DNA of 64,000 nucleotides from Cryptomeria japonica (lineage: Eukaryota; Streptophyta; Pinopsida; Cupressales; Cupressaceae), in contig NC_081409.1 of assembly GCF_030272615.1 (NCBI RefSeq), positions 470,698,573 through 470,762,572 of the forward strand, given 5' to 3'. The notes below the pieces were generated by a model, which ran no database searches, had not been told where the DNA came from, and saw nothing but the letters and a program-made list of their open reading frames with translations. Below, piece by piece: positions 11,825 to 23,439 of this stretch; the stretch's first letter is position 1, and every line of letters begins with the position of its first letter. A program made the translations under genes and the position numbers.

Positions 11825-14800
11825 CTACAAATCTCGAGTCCAGTTACTGATTTCCAACTCTATTTTGGCAGACTGGACATGAAACTGGTGAACGGTTTGC
11901 CCATAAGCTGTAAAAGAGTCATACGGCGGCTTGAAGGTGCTCATATATAACTGCATGTCAGTTTGTAGCTTTTGCTTCTGTACAAGCACATCATCACATA
12001 AGAGATGGGGTTGGCAAATCTTACTCAGTAGTAGATTCCCCTCATCCAGAGCATTCCTTATGTCTTTTTGTGCTTTTTGCAGATTGGTCCGGAGCTCATT
12101 TATCTTCTTCACCAGGGCAATGTTGAGAGCCTTTTGATGATCTTTCTTGGCATTTGCCTCAGCTACCTCTTCTAGGCTTTGCACCTGATCATCCACTACG
12201 GTGCATAGGAGCTTCAATTGTGCCAATGATGAGTTAGTATTGGGGAGGTTTGTGCTGGGTAACAAACCGGTAAGAGTGTCCACGACAGCTTGGATCACAT
12301 CTTGGTCCTTCTTCCTCCTTAACACTTCAAGGCATTCTTGAGCAACCTTAATGCTTTGTAGGAGCTCCATTTCATTGGCAGACTCGAGGTCAATAGGACT
12401 AGTGAGGTCAGTTGGTTTAGCTTGACTACCGGTTGCCTTTGGAGTCTCCATCTGAGTGCTTTATGCCGCTTCTTCTTGCTCTATTGCTCTTAACTTTTCC
12501 TCTTCAGTCTTTTTCTTTTCCTCTTCTTCTATTTTCCTTTTCTCTTCTTTCCTTTGCTTCTCTTCCTCTTCATCCTTCTTCTTTTCCTCTTCCTTCTTTC
12601 TTTTCTCCTCTTCATCCTTCTTCTTTTCCTCTTCCTTCTTTCTTTTCTCCTCTTCATCCTTCTTCTTCTCCTCTTCCTTTTTTCTCTTCTTCTCTTCATC
12701 CTTCTTCTTCTTCTTCTCCTATTCCTTTTTCCTCTTCTCTTCTTCATCATTCTTCTTCTTCTCCTCTTCCTTTTTCCTCTTCTCCTCTTCATCCTTCTTC
12801 TTCTTCTCCTCTTCATCCTCCTTCTTCTTCTCCTCTTCCTTTTTCCTCTTCTCCTCTTCATCCTTCTTTTTTCCTTCTCCACTTCCTTTCTCTTTTCCTC
12901 TTCTTTGTCCTCCGCTTCCTTTTGCTTTTCTACCTGTTCTGCCTGCTTCTCATGTCCTGTTGTTTCTGATGGTGTATCCTAAGCAACATCCTCTACATCC
13001 ATAGCATCGACATCAATAGTGTCTGTCGATTTAGTAACCAGGTTTCCTTCATTATCAAACACTTCATCCTGTTTTGTTATTGTCGATTCTTGCTCAACCT
13101 TCATGTTGGCTTCAGCCACTTGATGCATCTTAAGAGCTTCTAGAGCAAGAGTGTGTGTATTCTTGAGCACTTCTTAATCCTTTCCTTCCAGTAATAGGAG
13201 TCTTCTTCTTTTCATGAAGAAGAGGCCTTTGTATTTATTCATAACTTCGAAAAGTTCTGAATTTGATACATCAGGAAAATGTTGAGCAAAAATTTTCTCT
13301 CTCATTTCCTATTCCTTTTCTATGGAAATGCGCCATTTATTGTCTAAAGAATTATACAAAGAATCTGGTGTCTCAGATCTAATTTCCGAAGGCGACCGGT
13401 CATTAACACATAAATACTTAATGATTTCTTGTTCAACTGCTCCCTTTTCATCATCAAAAAAATCAATCAAATCATTCAGCACTTTTCTCCTAATATTTTT
13501 TATGGTTCTTTGACAATGTGTCAAAGGTTTGTAGGAAGAAATGTCAATATTTACCAGTGCCGATGATGTCAGTTCATTCTTTGTCTTTTTCTTTGCTTGT
13601 CTTGTCTTCTTGGGTTTTTCCTCAAACACAGTTTCTTCTGAGTCCGGTGAGTTATTCCTTGTCTTCCTCTTCCTCTCGAAGACTTTGGCAGGTGCCACTT
13701 CCGGTTTCTTCTTTGCAGGTGACTGCTTGGTCACTTTGGGACTTGTTGTAGTAACCAGTGTCGATGCCGAAGGCACTGCCTTGCCTTTCTTTTCGGGAGG
13801 TTCTACAATCGATGCAACCCTTTCCAGATAGGTGCTGGTTCTCTTTGCCTTGGGATCAAGGGGTGAGGCGATTAGGGTAGAAGCATACCTATCCAACATA
13901 TCATACATCACCTCATAGCTCATAGGCTCTACTTCTTCTTGTTTGGGCTCAACGGCCTCCATTATGCATTCATCCACATTGATGATAAAGAAGATATCCT
14001 CTTCATATTTCTTGACAATGTCATTGGATATCCTTATCCTTTGGCTCATCTTGCACCTGAACTCATCAAAGTACTTGTTCAGAACTTCAAGGTAACCGGT
14101 TCCAACTGCTTGCAGGCTCTCTTTGATCTTCTTGGTAACCGGTTGGTTGGGAGACCACTGAATATCTCCAACTCCTGGGAAATAACCTTGGAAGTAGAAG
14201 AATAACCCTACCAGTAGTTGTCCAAAATTGAATCTTAGTGCATTATCCTATTTGATTGACTTAAGATTCAACATAAGTTGTCTTTGCATACAGGTGCACA
14301 GATCAAATGATGCATCTTCTTTGATCATCCAGTAAGCGGCACTTACCATTGCAACAAATACAGAGTTAATTCTGCTGGCAGAGAATGTCTGGTAGCCTAT
14401 CACCATGCAGGCATACTTGACCAGATCATCCTTCATTGAGTTGATGGTCATGCCACGTGAGTCGCTCACTGAACCGGTGAGCTTGGACATTTTAGTCTTG
14501 CTGACTTTCCTTAGGGCTGGCACTTCCCCTATATTGCAAAAACTGGTGACAAAATGAATAGCTTGTGGTGTAATATCATGCATCCACTCTACGTACATCT
14601 TGTCACCATGAACTCTGCTTAGAATGATTCTAATGTGATCATCTGTGAAATCCTCTAGGAAGTAAACCGCATTGTGAAGTTTCTTCTTCTCCAAAATGCT
14701 ATACTCCGGTTTGATCTTTTTATCCTTCCCATAGAATAGACCTAGTTGAGAATGGATCACAAGAGACCCTAGGTCTTCGATTTTGCAGTCTATATAATCA

Positions 14801-14925
14801 GAAATGCCTTCTTCCACTATCACACCAACCAGTGCTTGAGACAAGGCATTATATTTCGACTTTCGTTGTATGAAATCCATAGAATCGACAGTTGCACTAG
14901 AACTATCATGAGATGCGAAAGCCAT
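11825..14925 (-). pseudogene. N1 ORF2: very long unidentified protein with coiled coil, decayed
   Basis: ATG at 14925, ending after residues ...NWTRDL at 11825: about 1,030 codons once breaks are ignored. Breaks: TAG 14248, TAG 13309, TAA about 13175, TAG 12979, a one-base frame change near 12866, TAG about 12719 and TAA about 12461. Frame agreement across the stops shows it was one ORF. Plan: a globular, hydrophobic N-terminal part of roughly 290 residues (14925-14050), an acidic then Lys/Pro-rich linker (13950-13550), a second small globular part, a Glu/Lys/Asp tandem repeat (12885-12540) and a helical C-terminal segment (12451-11825). There is no signal peptide and no polymerase, nuclease or protease motif. 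I do not recognise the family. It occupies the place of pol between gag and the 3' LTR. Confidence 0.7.
12540..12885 (-). repeat. about eight 42-bp tandem repeats coding an E/K/D helix
   Basis: On the minus strand, units of GAT GAA GAG GAG AAA... encode about 14 residues of the type DEEEKRKKEEEKKK. Unit boundaries are slightly ragged and one unit has a TAG. Fourteen residues are two heptads, so the stretch should form a coiled coil or single alpha helix. Plus-strand open frames here (Ser/Phe-rich) are its shadows. Confidence 0.85.
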
Positions 14926-15371
14926 GATAAAACAAAAAACTTGAGAAATACCTTTCGAAAATCAAGAATTTAGGGCTTGCAAATTCCACTTCACCTTCCA
15001 CTTCGTCGGTTGCTGAATCACCATTTTGAGTTCTTCTCTTGACCGTTTGATATTTGCTTCTAAATCTTCTTCAGGGTTTCGAGATTTCTTTGAATCGCAA
15101 CACAAATCACTTTTTCTTCGTTCTGCACTTGAAAAACTTCTTCGCTCGAAAAAAAATGATAGTGAGAAATGATTTGAAAATTCCTTTTAAACATATTCCT
15201 CACCTACCGTAATAAATGCTCCACCATTAGCGTGTAAACCCTAATTTGCCTGTTACCGTTTCTGGTCTTCTGCCAAATGACAGGTATCACATACCGGTTA
15301 AGTTCTTTTACCGGTGTAAACCAAGGGTTCGTAGTGTTTCACCATTTGCTCCCCCTAAGCTTTTATGATGC
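14926..15371 (-). other. N1 spacer between ORF1 and ORF2
   Basis: 446 bp without a credible ORF. A second pyrimidine tract, CTCCCCCTAAGC, occurs near 15350. It may mark where a longer internal region was lost. Confidence 0.5.
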
Positions 15372-16571
15372 TTAGTTTGTTGATTCCGTTATTTCCACAC
15401 TAGGTGCAGAAACTGGTTCTTCTTGCAACACCGCTAGTTTCTTCTTCCAGGTTTTGTTCATATCCACTTGAATAGTGTCAATATCAATCTTTCCTTTCAA
15501 AGTGACGGGTATAACATTCAATATACTCTTTCTACTTCTGCAAAATCTTGTAATGTGACTCGGTTTGTTGCAATGATAGCAGACCATTCCAAGTGCTCTC
15601 CAATTCATGTTACCATTCTTCCTCCTGCATGTTGCAATAGTGTGACCATGACCATGACAGATCATAGAGTTTGCTCTCCATCCGGTTGCCGCTTGATAGC
15701 CACCGCTTTTTGACTGATGATTAAAGGTATTAAACCGATTGTGATTCCAGTTCACAAAAGCTTCCGGACCAACTCCTTGAGTCCTATGAGGATATCTTCT
15801 AGCGTTGTTCATAACAGACCTCCATTCAAATGCTCTATGCCCAAACTTATTGCATACATAACAGTTACCATTGAATCTATAGGATCTAGGCTTATCATTT
15901 AGAAAATAAGGAAAATTATTGTAAGCCTTACTCCTACACACATTGGCAGTATGTCCTTCTTTAAGACAGTTAAAGCAAATTGGTTTAAACTTTTGCTTAC
16001 CTTTATCCTTTGATGTTGGTTGTTTCTTTGATGCTCCAGCATTTGTACCAGAGGTCTCACCTTCCTCATGATCGGAATAACCAAGTCCATCAGTATTCTT
16101 GATAGGTTTGGCAAATTCAAGCTTTTGCTCTAGCTTAACAGTACTCTTGTTGAACTTAGCAAGTATTTCCTTTGACTCAGAGAGTTCTTTGGAAATAGCG
16201 ACATTTGTTTCCATCAGGTTTTCATTCTCAGAGATGGCAATGTTCAGTTCTCCTTGCATGTCTTCCTTTTCCACTTTGCTCTCATGGAGTTGAGCAGTTA
16301 GGGCACTGATCTCTTGCTTCAACTTGGAGATTTCATGATCTTTATCTTTTACCAGATCTTCAGCTTTCCTCTGGTTCTCAAGCTCTTGGCACATTCGGAT
16401 AGTTAGTCCTTCCAACTCCTTTCTTAGGTTGGAATTGGATTCATTCAACTTTTCTACTTCTTGGATTAGGGCTTCCATGTCCGCTTCATCAGAAGAACTA
16501 TTTTCAGATAGCTCCATCAGCTTTTCAACATGTTCTCTCCTTTTTGCTTGAGATGCCTTATATTTGACCAT
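15372..16571 (-). pseudogene. N1 ORF1: copia gag-like protein, coiled coil plus four zinc-knuckle motifs
   Basis: 399 uninterrupted codons from ATG 16571. Residues about 10-150 are a heptad-rich coiled coil. Cys/His motifs follow: CFNCLKEGHTANVC (intact CX2CX4HX4C), CYVCNKFGHRAFEW (last Cys is Trp), a degenerate CHGHGHTIATC, and CYHCNKPSHITRFC (intact). The frame continues upstream past one TAG (16596) to about 16680 with gag-like residues, so the present ATG may be internal and the true N-terminal half is deleted. Multi-knuckle gags with a coiled coil are known in SIRE-type copia elements. The likely role is RNA packaging and particle assembly. It is the only long intact ORF of N1, but probably N-terminally truncated, hence pseudogene. 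Confidence 0.75.
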
Positions 16572-16675
16572 AAGATCATCATAGGCTTGCTCAGACTAAG
16601 TGAGCCGATGAGTAAGTTCCCTCAATGTGTATTCCCCCATATCTCTTTCCAAGTGGTTAAACTTATAGAAAGGTA

Positions 16676-16690
16676 GGCTCTGATACCAAT
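16676..16690 (-). other. N1 primer-binding site (initiator tRNA-Met)
   Basis: Minus-strand ATTGGTATCAGAGCC directly abuts the LTR and contains the consensus TGGTATCAGAGC without mismatch. Confidence 0.92.
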
Positions 16691-17809
16691 TGATGAATAC
16701 TAAGAGGGGGGGGTGAATTAGTATGCCAAAAATCAATGTACTTAAACACTTTGCTAGACTAACAGTAAACCGGTAAAACAGTTTAGCAGACAAACCAGTT
16801 AGCACACATGCAAACCAAATAGCAAATAATGCATTCACCCATAGAAGCACAAACACCATAACATGAGATTTTGACATGGAAACCCAAATGGGAAAAAAAC
16901 CACGGTGAGATGGAACTCACAAGTAACTATCTGCAGAATAGGAACCAGACCGGTTAAGGTCAAACCGGTTAAGGTCATACAATGTTCTTTACCAGAACAG
17001 ATCCTGTTAGGAATCTCAATCTCTGTTAGGAGATAAGTCCGATTAAAGACTACCTTGCTAGAGTATTTTAGATCCATAGATGTGAACCACCTTGTTAGAG
17101 GATTTACAAAAGGCTTTTGGGCCTACCCGGTTAAGGGCTTCAGACTTGTCGAAGATGTGAGTAATCAACAAGTGAGTGATCTAGCTAATAGCACAGATTG
17201 CTTGGTTAGATCCTTGATAGCTCGTTCCTAATGCATTCCATCATTGCTTCAGTCTTCTACACAGTCACACTCTCTCTAACTCATCAACCACCTTGAACCC
17301 TAGCAACAACCTAAAACCCTAGACATGATGCCCTTTAAAAGGAATTTGATTTCATGTCGGTCCAATAGGATTACAATACAATTTCCTAGGTTCAATGCAT
17401 CTAGACATATTCTGTAACACGACACAAAAAGCACCGTTAAAGTGTCAGCACCGTCAAACAATTGGTGGATGGTAACTCATCACAAAATGTCGGTTGGTAA
17501 CTCATCACAAAGTATTACCAGTTCATAAAAAATACCGGTTGCCGATTTGACAAAATGAAGACTGGGAAATATGTGTTCTGTCATTTTGATCCTTCATACC
17601 GCTTGAGATCCTCGAACCGCTTGGGGTCAACATACCGCTTCATATCAGTAAACACTTTCTGCAAAACACCAATAGTCTAAGGACTATAATGCATCATACC
17701 GGTTGGGAACAATTGCCGGTTGAGCATAACTCATACATATAAAAGTGATCTCAATGCAAGTGTGAGTCCATCAATGACAATCACAACATAATCATCAAAA
17801 ATGCCAACA
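16691..17809 (-). repeat. N1 5' LTR
   Basis: Direct repeat of 10213-11319, slightly longer. It has a small duplication of the GGTAACTCATCACA stretch (about 17470-17510) absent from the other copy. Ends ATGCCAACA before the aatca target duplication. Confidence 0.93.
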
Positions 17810-18325
17810 AATCATTCATGTCAAAGCTTACTCACTAAGTCTACATGAGCTATGAAGGAAGAATCAACATGAATTGGACTCTCAAAACAATCAAAGCAGT
17901 ATAACCAAGATCCAAGATCAACACTCTTAGTAGCTATGATAACATCAGGATCATGAAGGCCTCTAATAACAACATCATGTGGTGTGAACTCAAGCATCTT
18001 CTCCATCTCATAATGACAAATATGATACATAGAGAGAATGTTGGTGGAGATGTCAAGAACAACAAGTACATCTTGTAGAAAACCTTTTTGAAGCTAAATA
18101 AGGCTTTAAATAGTAACTAAACGCTGAGTAGAATCCTCCATTGCAATTTGTGTAGTGCTACAATCTATAAGAGAATCAACTAGATCCTAATAGTGTGTCA
18201 TATGGTGAGAAGCACCGAAATCAAGTATCCAAATAGCATCTATAGACAAGGCTTGTGCAAAAATAGCTTAACCTTTGCTTATGTGTGAGGAAAAACACTT
18301 AGGGGTTGAAATGTGATGATGTTGT
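17810..18325 (-). pseudogene. C3: copia protease and gag-pre-integrase remnant
   Basis: Minus strand from 18325: a zinc-knuckle-distal segment, then a protease site reading D-F-G-A-S-H-H (near 18220; the family norm is D-S-G), and a gag-pre-integrase stretch (18030-17821) leading to a WHERFGHVNY-type motif that N1 interrupts. The continuation is at 10212 and the upstream part is at 21098. Confidence 0.85.
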
Positions 18326-19547
18326 TGTTAGGATAACCGGTGGACAACTGAGACGGGGGGGAGGGGGGGTGAATCAATTGTCAACATATTATAAAACTTT
18401 AAGCACACAAAACCTTTTACCAGAATGCATAAACCAAATGCCAGAATAGAAGATATACAAATTAAGCACAAACATAAATCACATAACAATTACCAACCAT
18501 CCATAACACATAACACCAGGATTTGTACGTAAAATACCCGATAAAGGGAAAAACCATGGTGGGAAGCCTAACCACAATCAGATAATACTTTTGCAGCAAG
18601 AATGTGATTACAATAAGAAGTGCCTGCACATGCAGGAAGGCCAACAACCTAGAACCCACTGCTCATAAAAAAAGGAGCCTCACTAACTACAAAGAAATCC
18701 ATACTACAATCCAAGAAAAATGAGAGAACTACAAGAATAACATCTCCTATGCCTGAGTACAGTTCTGATCAAGCTCAATACCAGAGGTATTAAACCTCTT
18801 ACACAAACCCAATTTGATCACCTATGATCGACCAAAACCTTTGCATATGATTAGAACTTTATTCGCACACAGATAATCCCATAACCCATACCATACCATG
18901 TGATCTACAAAGAGATCTTACATCGTATTTATACCAACCTGGGACCTAAACAATTAGGTCGGCTAGCTAAAAGATAATACAATAAATCCATTACATAATC
19001 CCGCAAACCAATGATAAACCAAGTTGGCCTAAGATCGAAAAAACATAAACCAAACAATAAATGCAATCGGTAACGCATCAGGAGCATCAACCAACTAGTT
19101 ACATAAACCGGTCCATAACCTAGCAGAATAACACCGGACCCAAAATAGGTCGCCATAAGCCAAATGAAACACCACAAACAACTGGAATATGAACATGATA
19201 ACCATCAGCATCATGATAACCTTCTAGAAGCCACACCAACACAACTTATCAGATTCATCAAAAGATCTTCTTCAAAGCACTGTCGGTAAAACCCTTACTA
19301 GTAACCAAAAGGCTTACTAGAATAAATGATAGCATCCGGATCATCAAGTCCTGAACCAACTAAATGTGATACGCATCAGGAACACATGAATAACCAATCC
19401 AAACCAATTCCAACAGCTAGACCAAACCGAAGACAAATCTCTAGATCAACATCAAAGACCAACCACTCTATCGGAACTCGGTAGACAACAAAACAACTAG
19501 TGTTGATATCAATGCACCACATAATCAATTCCTCCAAATTTCCAACA
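18326..19547 (-). repeat. E4 LTR
   Basis: Minus-strand ends are TGTTGGAAATTTGG (at 19547) and ...CCTAACA (at 18326), followed at 19548 by a pyrimidine tract ATCTCCCTCTTTGG, the reverse of the copia polypurine tract. It holds the same G-run/GTGAATCA motif (18355-18375) as the C1, C2 and N1 LTRs. Confidence 0.8.
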
Positions 19548-19604
19548 ATCTCCCTCTTTGGCATTGATGGCAACAACAAAAACATGGTTTGTAGGTTAAG
19601 GTCA

Positions 19605-20701
19605 AGCTTTATATGGATTGAAACAAACCCCTAGAGCATGGTATGCTAGATTGGACAAATATCTTTTGAAGCTTGGTTTCACTAAAGGTAATGTTGATAG
19701 TAACTTATATTATAAGATCATTGATGATGACATATTGATTGTTTAATTCTTTGTTGATGATATCATTTTTGGAGGTGAGGATAAGCTATGTATGGAATTC
19801 TCTGATAATATGAAGAATGAATTTGACATCTCTATGATTGGGGAGATGAAATTTTTCTTAGGTTTGCAGATTACTCAAAATGATAAAGGTATTTTCATCT
19901 GTCAAACTAAGTATGCTAGAGAGTTGTTGAAGAAATTTGGTATGGAAAATTCCAAACCGGTTGGTACTCCTATGGTTACAAGTGAGAAATTGACAAAGAA
20001 TGATGCATCAGCTCTGATAAATCCTACAAGGTATGAATCTATGATTGGAGGTTTGTTATATCTGACTCAAACTAGACCAAATATAATGAATGCAGTTTGT
20101 ATTGTATCGAGATATCAAAGTGATCCTACAGAGAATCACAAGATTGCGGTGAAAAGGATTTTTCAGGTATTTGCAAGGAACAACTGAGTATGGTTTGTGG
20201 TATCCTAAAAATGATGACTTTAAACTATGTGCATATACATATGTTGACTGGGATGGAGATGTTGATGACCAGAAGAGCACATCCGTTGGAGCTTTCTTTC
20301 TTGGAAAGAAACTTGTTTCATGGATCATTAAGAAACAGTCATGTACTTCTTTATCTACTACTGGAGATGAGTATGTTGTTGCTGCTACTGATTGACAAGT
20401 TCTATGGATGAATAAAATTTTGAAGGACATAAGGGTAGATTGCAATGAACCAGTAGTTATTCACTGTGATAACTCTGCTGCTATTGACATTTCAAAGAAT
20501 CCAGTATTTCATTCTAAGACAAAGCACATTTCTATCAAGTATAATTTTTTGAAGGAGAAGGTGGAAGCAAATGAAGTTGGACTGGTTTATGTGAACACTA
20601 AAGAGCAGATTGCATATATCTTCACTAAACATTTGCCTAAGGAATCATTTGAGTACTTCAGAGACAGATTGGGAGTTTCTACCTCTCCGGTAGAGACTTG
20701 A
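19605..20701 (+). pseudogene. E4: copia reverse transcriptase / RNase H fragment
   Basis: Starts in the [14 protein letters not shown] motif of copia RT, keeps [11 protein letters not shown] (near 19750) directly after a stop at 19744, and then the RT thumb. RNase H follows with DQKSTS, an SWI-KKQS block and HCDNSAAI. Further breaks: a frameshift near 20168 and a stop at about 20394. It ends at a natural stop near 20700. It is a different subfamily from C1/C2 (many substitutions). The 5' part of pol, integrase and gag are absent. Confidence 0.9.
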
Positions 20702-21097
20702 GTGATGTTGATTGGCATCAGTTCGGCATGCATTTATCAGTGCTAACATTCATTCCGGATTGATTTGGTGGTGCCACTACTCAAGGGGGTAGTCAACTGT
20801 GTGGTTCAGAGGTTTTATGACTTCTTTGATATTTATGTCATATTTCTGGCATTGATGTCAAATTGGGAGAGATATTTATGTGAAAACAGAGCTTAACAGG
20901 GATATCATTCATGGGGGGGTTTGGTCTGTTGGTTCCGAACTTCATTGCCATATCATCTTGGAGAGTTTTTTTGGATGTCTTCCATTTGGGGAGACTCGTT
21001 TGGCATCTCTTGGTACTTGGATGTTTTTCACATCTAGTGTTGCCATCAATGACAAATATCAATGCAACACATAATCAATTCCTCCAAATTGCCAACA

Positions 21098-22210
21098 GTT
21101 GCATGGCCTCCTCTAAAGCCTCTAATCTCTTCCAACACTTGGTGATTGAAGGTCCCTCCTTGCTACAAAAACTGCAGGGGTCACTCAATTTCTTCATTGC
21201 CATTTTATAGGAAAAATCACATGACTTAAAAGAATTAGAAGGTGGTGGTGTGGATTTGGAGTGTCGATCTAACTATTGATGGGGATTCGAGGGACTCTCA
21301 CTATCCAATGAAGAAGGTTTCTTATGCTTCAACTTCTAATTCTATTTTCCTTTAAAGGGTTGTGCAACCGAGGCCTAAGAAGAGGGACCAAAAAACTGAA
21401 TCTCATTGAAACAACAAAGCCTGCTTCTGTCTCAACCGCTCACAAAGGACCTCAAAAGAGGGAAAAGTGAAGGTTATACCCATAGCATTCATGTTGCAAT
21501 AAAATATAGAAGCGAAGACCTGTAAAGGCCCTCAAAGCTTAGACAAGATCAAGTAGACACACTCTTGATTAGATTTATCCTTTCCATAACCTTTCAACAA
21601 AGATACAAGGGATTTAAACTTCTCCAAAAAGTCCTCAATAGTAGGAAAAGAATTAGGTACCAATGTAGTCAAATTCACCTCCAACTGCATTTTCCTGAAC
21701 CCATTAACCATCCCAAAAAGATCCTTGAACTTAGTCCACATGGATCGAGGAGTAGTGCAAGACTCAAGGTGAAATAGGAGATTGTTGAATATGTGTGGTA
21801 ATCAATCCCATAGCCTCTTTCATCATGTTTTTAAGCTAAAAAATCTCAAATGGATGCTCAAAGGTGGGTTGGGTCTCATCCAAAGTAGACCACAATCCTC
21901 TAGACATGAGAAATCTAATCATCTAATCCTTCTAGGTGTGATAATTATGGGGCATGAGAAGAGCAATAAAGTTCACCATAGGGCTAAGATACGAAGAGGA
22001 TATGAAAAAATAAAAATTGACCCGCCCACACAACAAGAAAACCCAAACCCTAGTGTAATTGGAATGATGATAAAACTTGAAAATAAGAAATAACTTCAAC
22101 TGAAAAACATTGAGTACTTGAGTAAAAATATGGAAAATATACCTGTAGATATGGATAGAGGACTTTGAGAGCTTTATGATGATATGTGGAAGTGAAAAAA
22201 TGGAGTTCAT
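21098..22210 (-). pseudogene. C3: copia gag remnant
   Basis: Minus strand: 21741-21532 is a UBN2-type Gag segment (WTKFKDLF, LVPNSFPTIEDFL, LILSKL). Downstream, near 21180-21110, a knuckle CSFCSKEGPSITKCW has Pro where the His should be, followed by KRLEALEEAMQ, which then runs into the E4 insertion. Upstream (21780-22210) coding is no longer clear. No primer-binding site or LTR for C3 was found. Confidence 0.85.
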
Positions 22211-23439
22211 TCGCCCAAGTTATGGGCTCAAAAGTGCAGAAAAGAGAGCTAACTTGTAATGTCCCTCGAGTTGCTCTTTTGTATTTCTTCTCCTTAATGT
22301 GGATTTGGTTGCGAGCTTATGATTGTGCCATTTGCTTTTTGGGTGTTAGCCTTTATATGGTTCTTTGCTATTAGTCTAGATGTTGCATTTGATTTTAGTG
22401 TAAGGCCTTGGTTGCCTAGCATATGTCCTGATTGGATATATGTTCTTTATTCGTGTTGGACTAGTGATTTTCTAGATTGCTTCATGATGATCATGATTGT
22501 GCTACTGCATTGGGATGTGTGCTTACTTCTCTATTTGTTTATTGCTTATTTTATTTGAGTACTAGATTCATTAGGAGTTGTTACCCTATTTATGATGTTT
22601 TAATTTATTAAGGTTGATTCGATTAATAAATAGAATGTAACAAGTGATGTTAATCTGGTTGGGTGATTTAAAAGTAATAAATCATTTTTTATGTTATTGT
22701 ATTTCTTTTATATAAGATTAAATTCTTACCAGTACATTCAGTTTATGATGCTATATTGATTTGTTGAGATATTATGTTACTAACAATGTGTTTATGTGAC
22801 CCTATTGGGGAATGTTAATGATGATTTTAGTTATATTATGTTATATGTATATGTATGCACGTGTTTTTGTATGTTCTGGTTGGTGCAAGTACAGAGCATT
22901 GACTCCACCTAGCTCCACATGTCTGGTCGTGCTCATATCCTTGACAATAGTTATAGGAGATAACACACTGGTCATTAATGTTACCTAACCCTAATCATCA
23001 TTCCTAATTTGGATGATATTCCTTTATTTTATTTTATTATACCTTCAATTACTAATTTGGTAATGTCTATTACCCCAACTCATATTTGTGAACGACCAAT
23101 GAAGACTGTTTGTGTATAGTCGGTCATATGTGAATCGTCGTTGTTATAGTGCATATATTAATGGTATTTCAATATTGTTGAGCTAATTTAATATTTAATT
23201 GTGATATATGCCTTGTGAGTATTCATTTTAATTGGTATTTTCCCAATTGGGTGTACGTGTGATTGTTGGGGTTAAATTTGGACTTCTAGAGAAATTTAAT
23301 TTAATTTTTAAATTATTTAATGTTGTTTTGACTTTTAATTGTTTTATGGCTAATTAGTGTTTTTGAGATATTTTTATGGGGCTTGATTATATTTATTTTA
23401 TTAAGTATTTGTTTGGGATGAGTTAATGAATATGAAGAT
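22211..23439. other. uncharacterised 1.2-kb repeat-like DNA, possible LTR start
   Basis: No coding support. A TGTAATGTCCC at 22253 resembles the TGTAACRCCC start of chromovirus LTRs, and a TTTATATAAG box lies near 22709. I could not find a partner LTR, so this is only a suggestion. Confidence 0.35.

Larger units (their letters stand above)
10213..17809 (-). mobile_element. N1: LTR retroelement without pol, nested in C3
   Basis: Flanked by a perfect 5-bp target duplication, aatca (10208-10212 and 17810-17814). It has two LTRs (10213-11319 and 16691-17809), an initiator-Met primer-binding site and a polypurine tract, all oriented for the minus strand. The 5.4-kb interior encodes a gag-like ORF (15372-16571) and a very long broken ORF (11825-14925). 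I find no protease, integrase, reverse transcriptase or RNase H motif on either strand. It therefore looks like a large non-autonomous derivative moved by a copia relative. Insertion inside C3 coding sequence shows it is younger than C3. Confidence 0.9.
18326..21097. mobile_element. E4: rearranged copia-type element nested in C3
   Basis: Bounded by gttgt (18321-18325) and gttgc (21098-21102), a 5-bp target duplication with one change. C3 coding resumes on each side. The left part is a minus-oriented LTR with polypurine tract, the middle is a plus-oriented RT/RNase H fragment, and the right tip (about 21057-21097) again matches the start of the same minus LTR. An internal inversion or fusion of two copies has occurred. 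Confidence 0.75.

Noticed and set aside
12433-13004. Long plus-strand Ser/Phe/Leu-rich open frames
   Set aside because: They are complements of the E/K/D repeat of N1 ORF2; composition is forced by the GA/CT-rich repeat.
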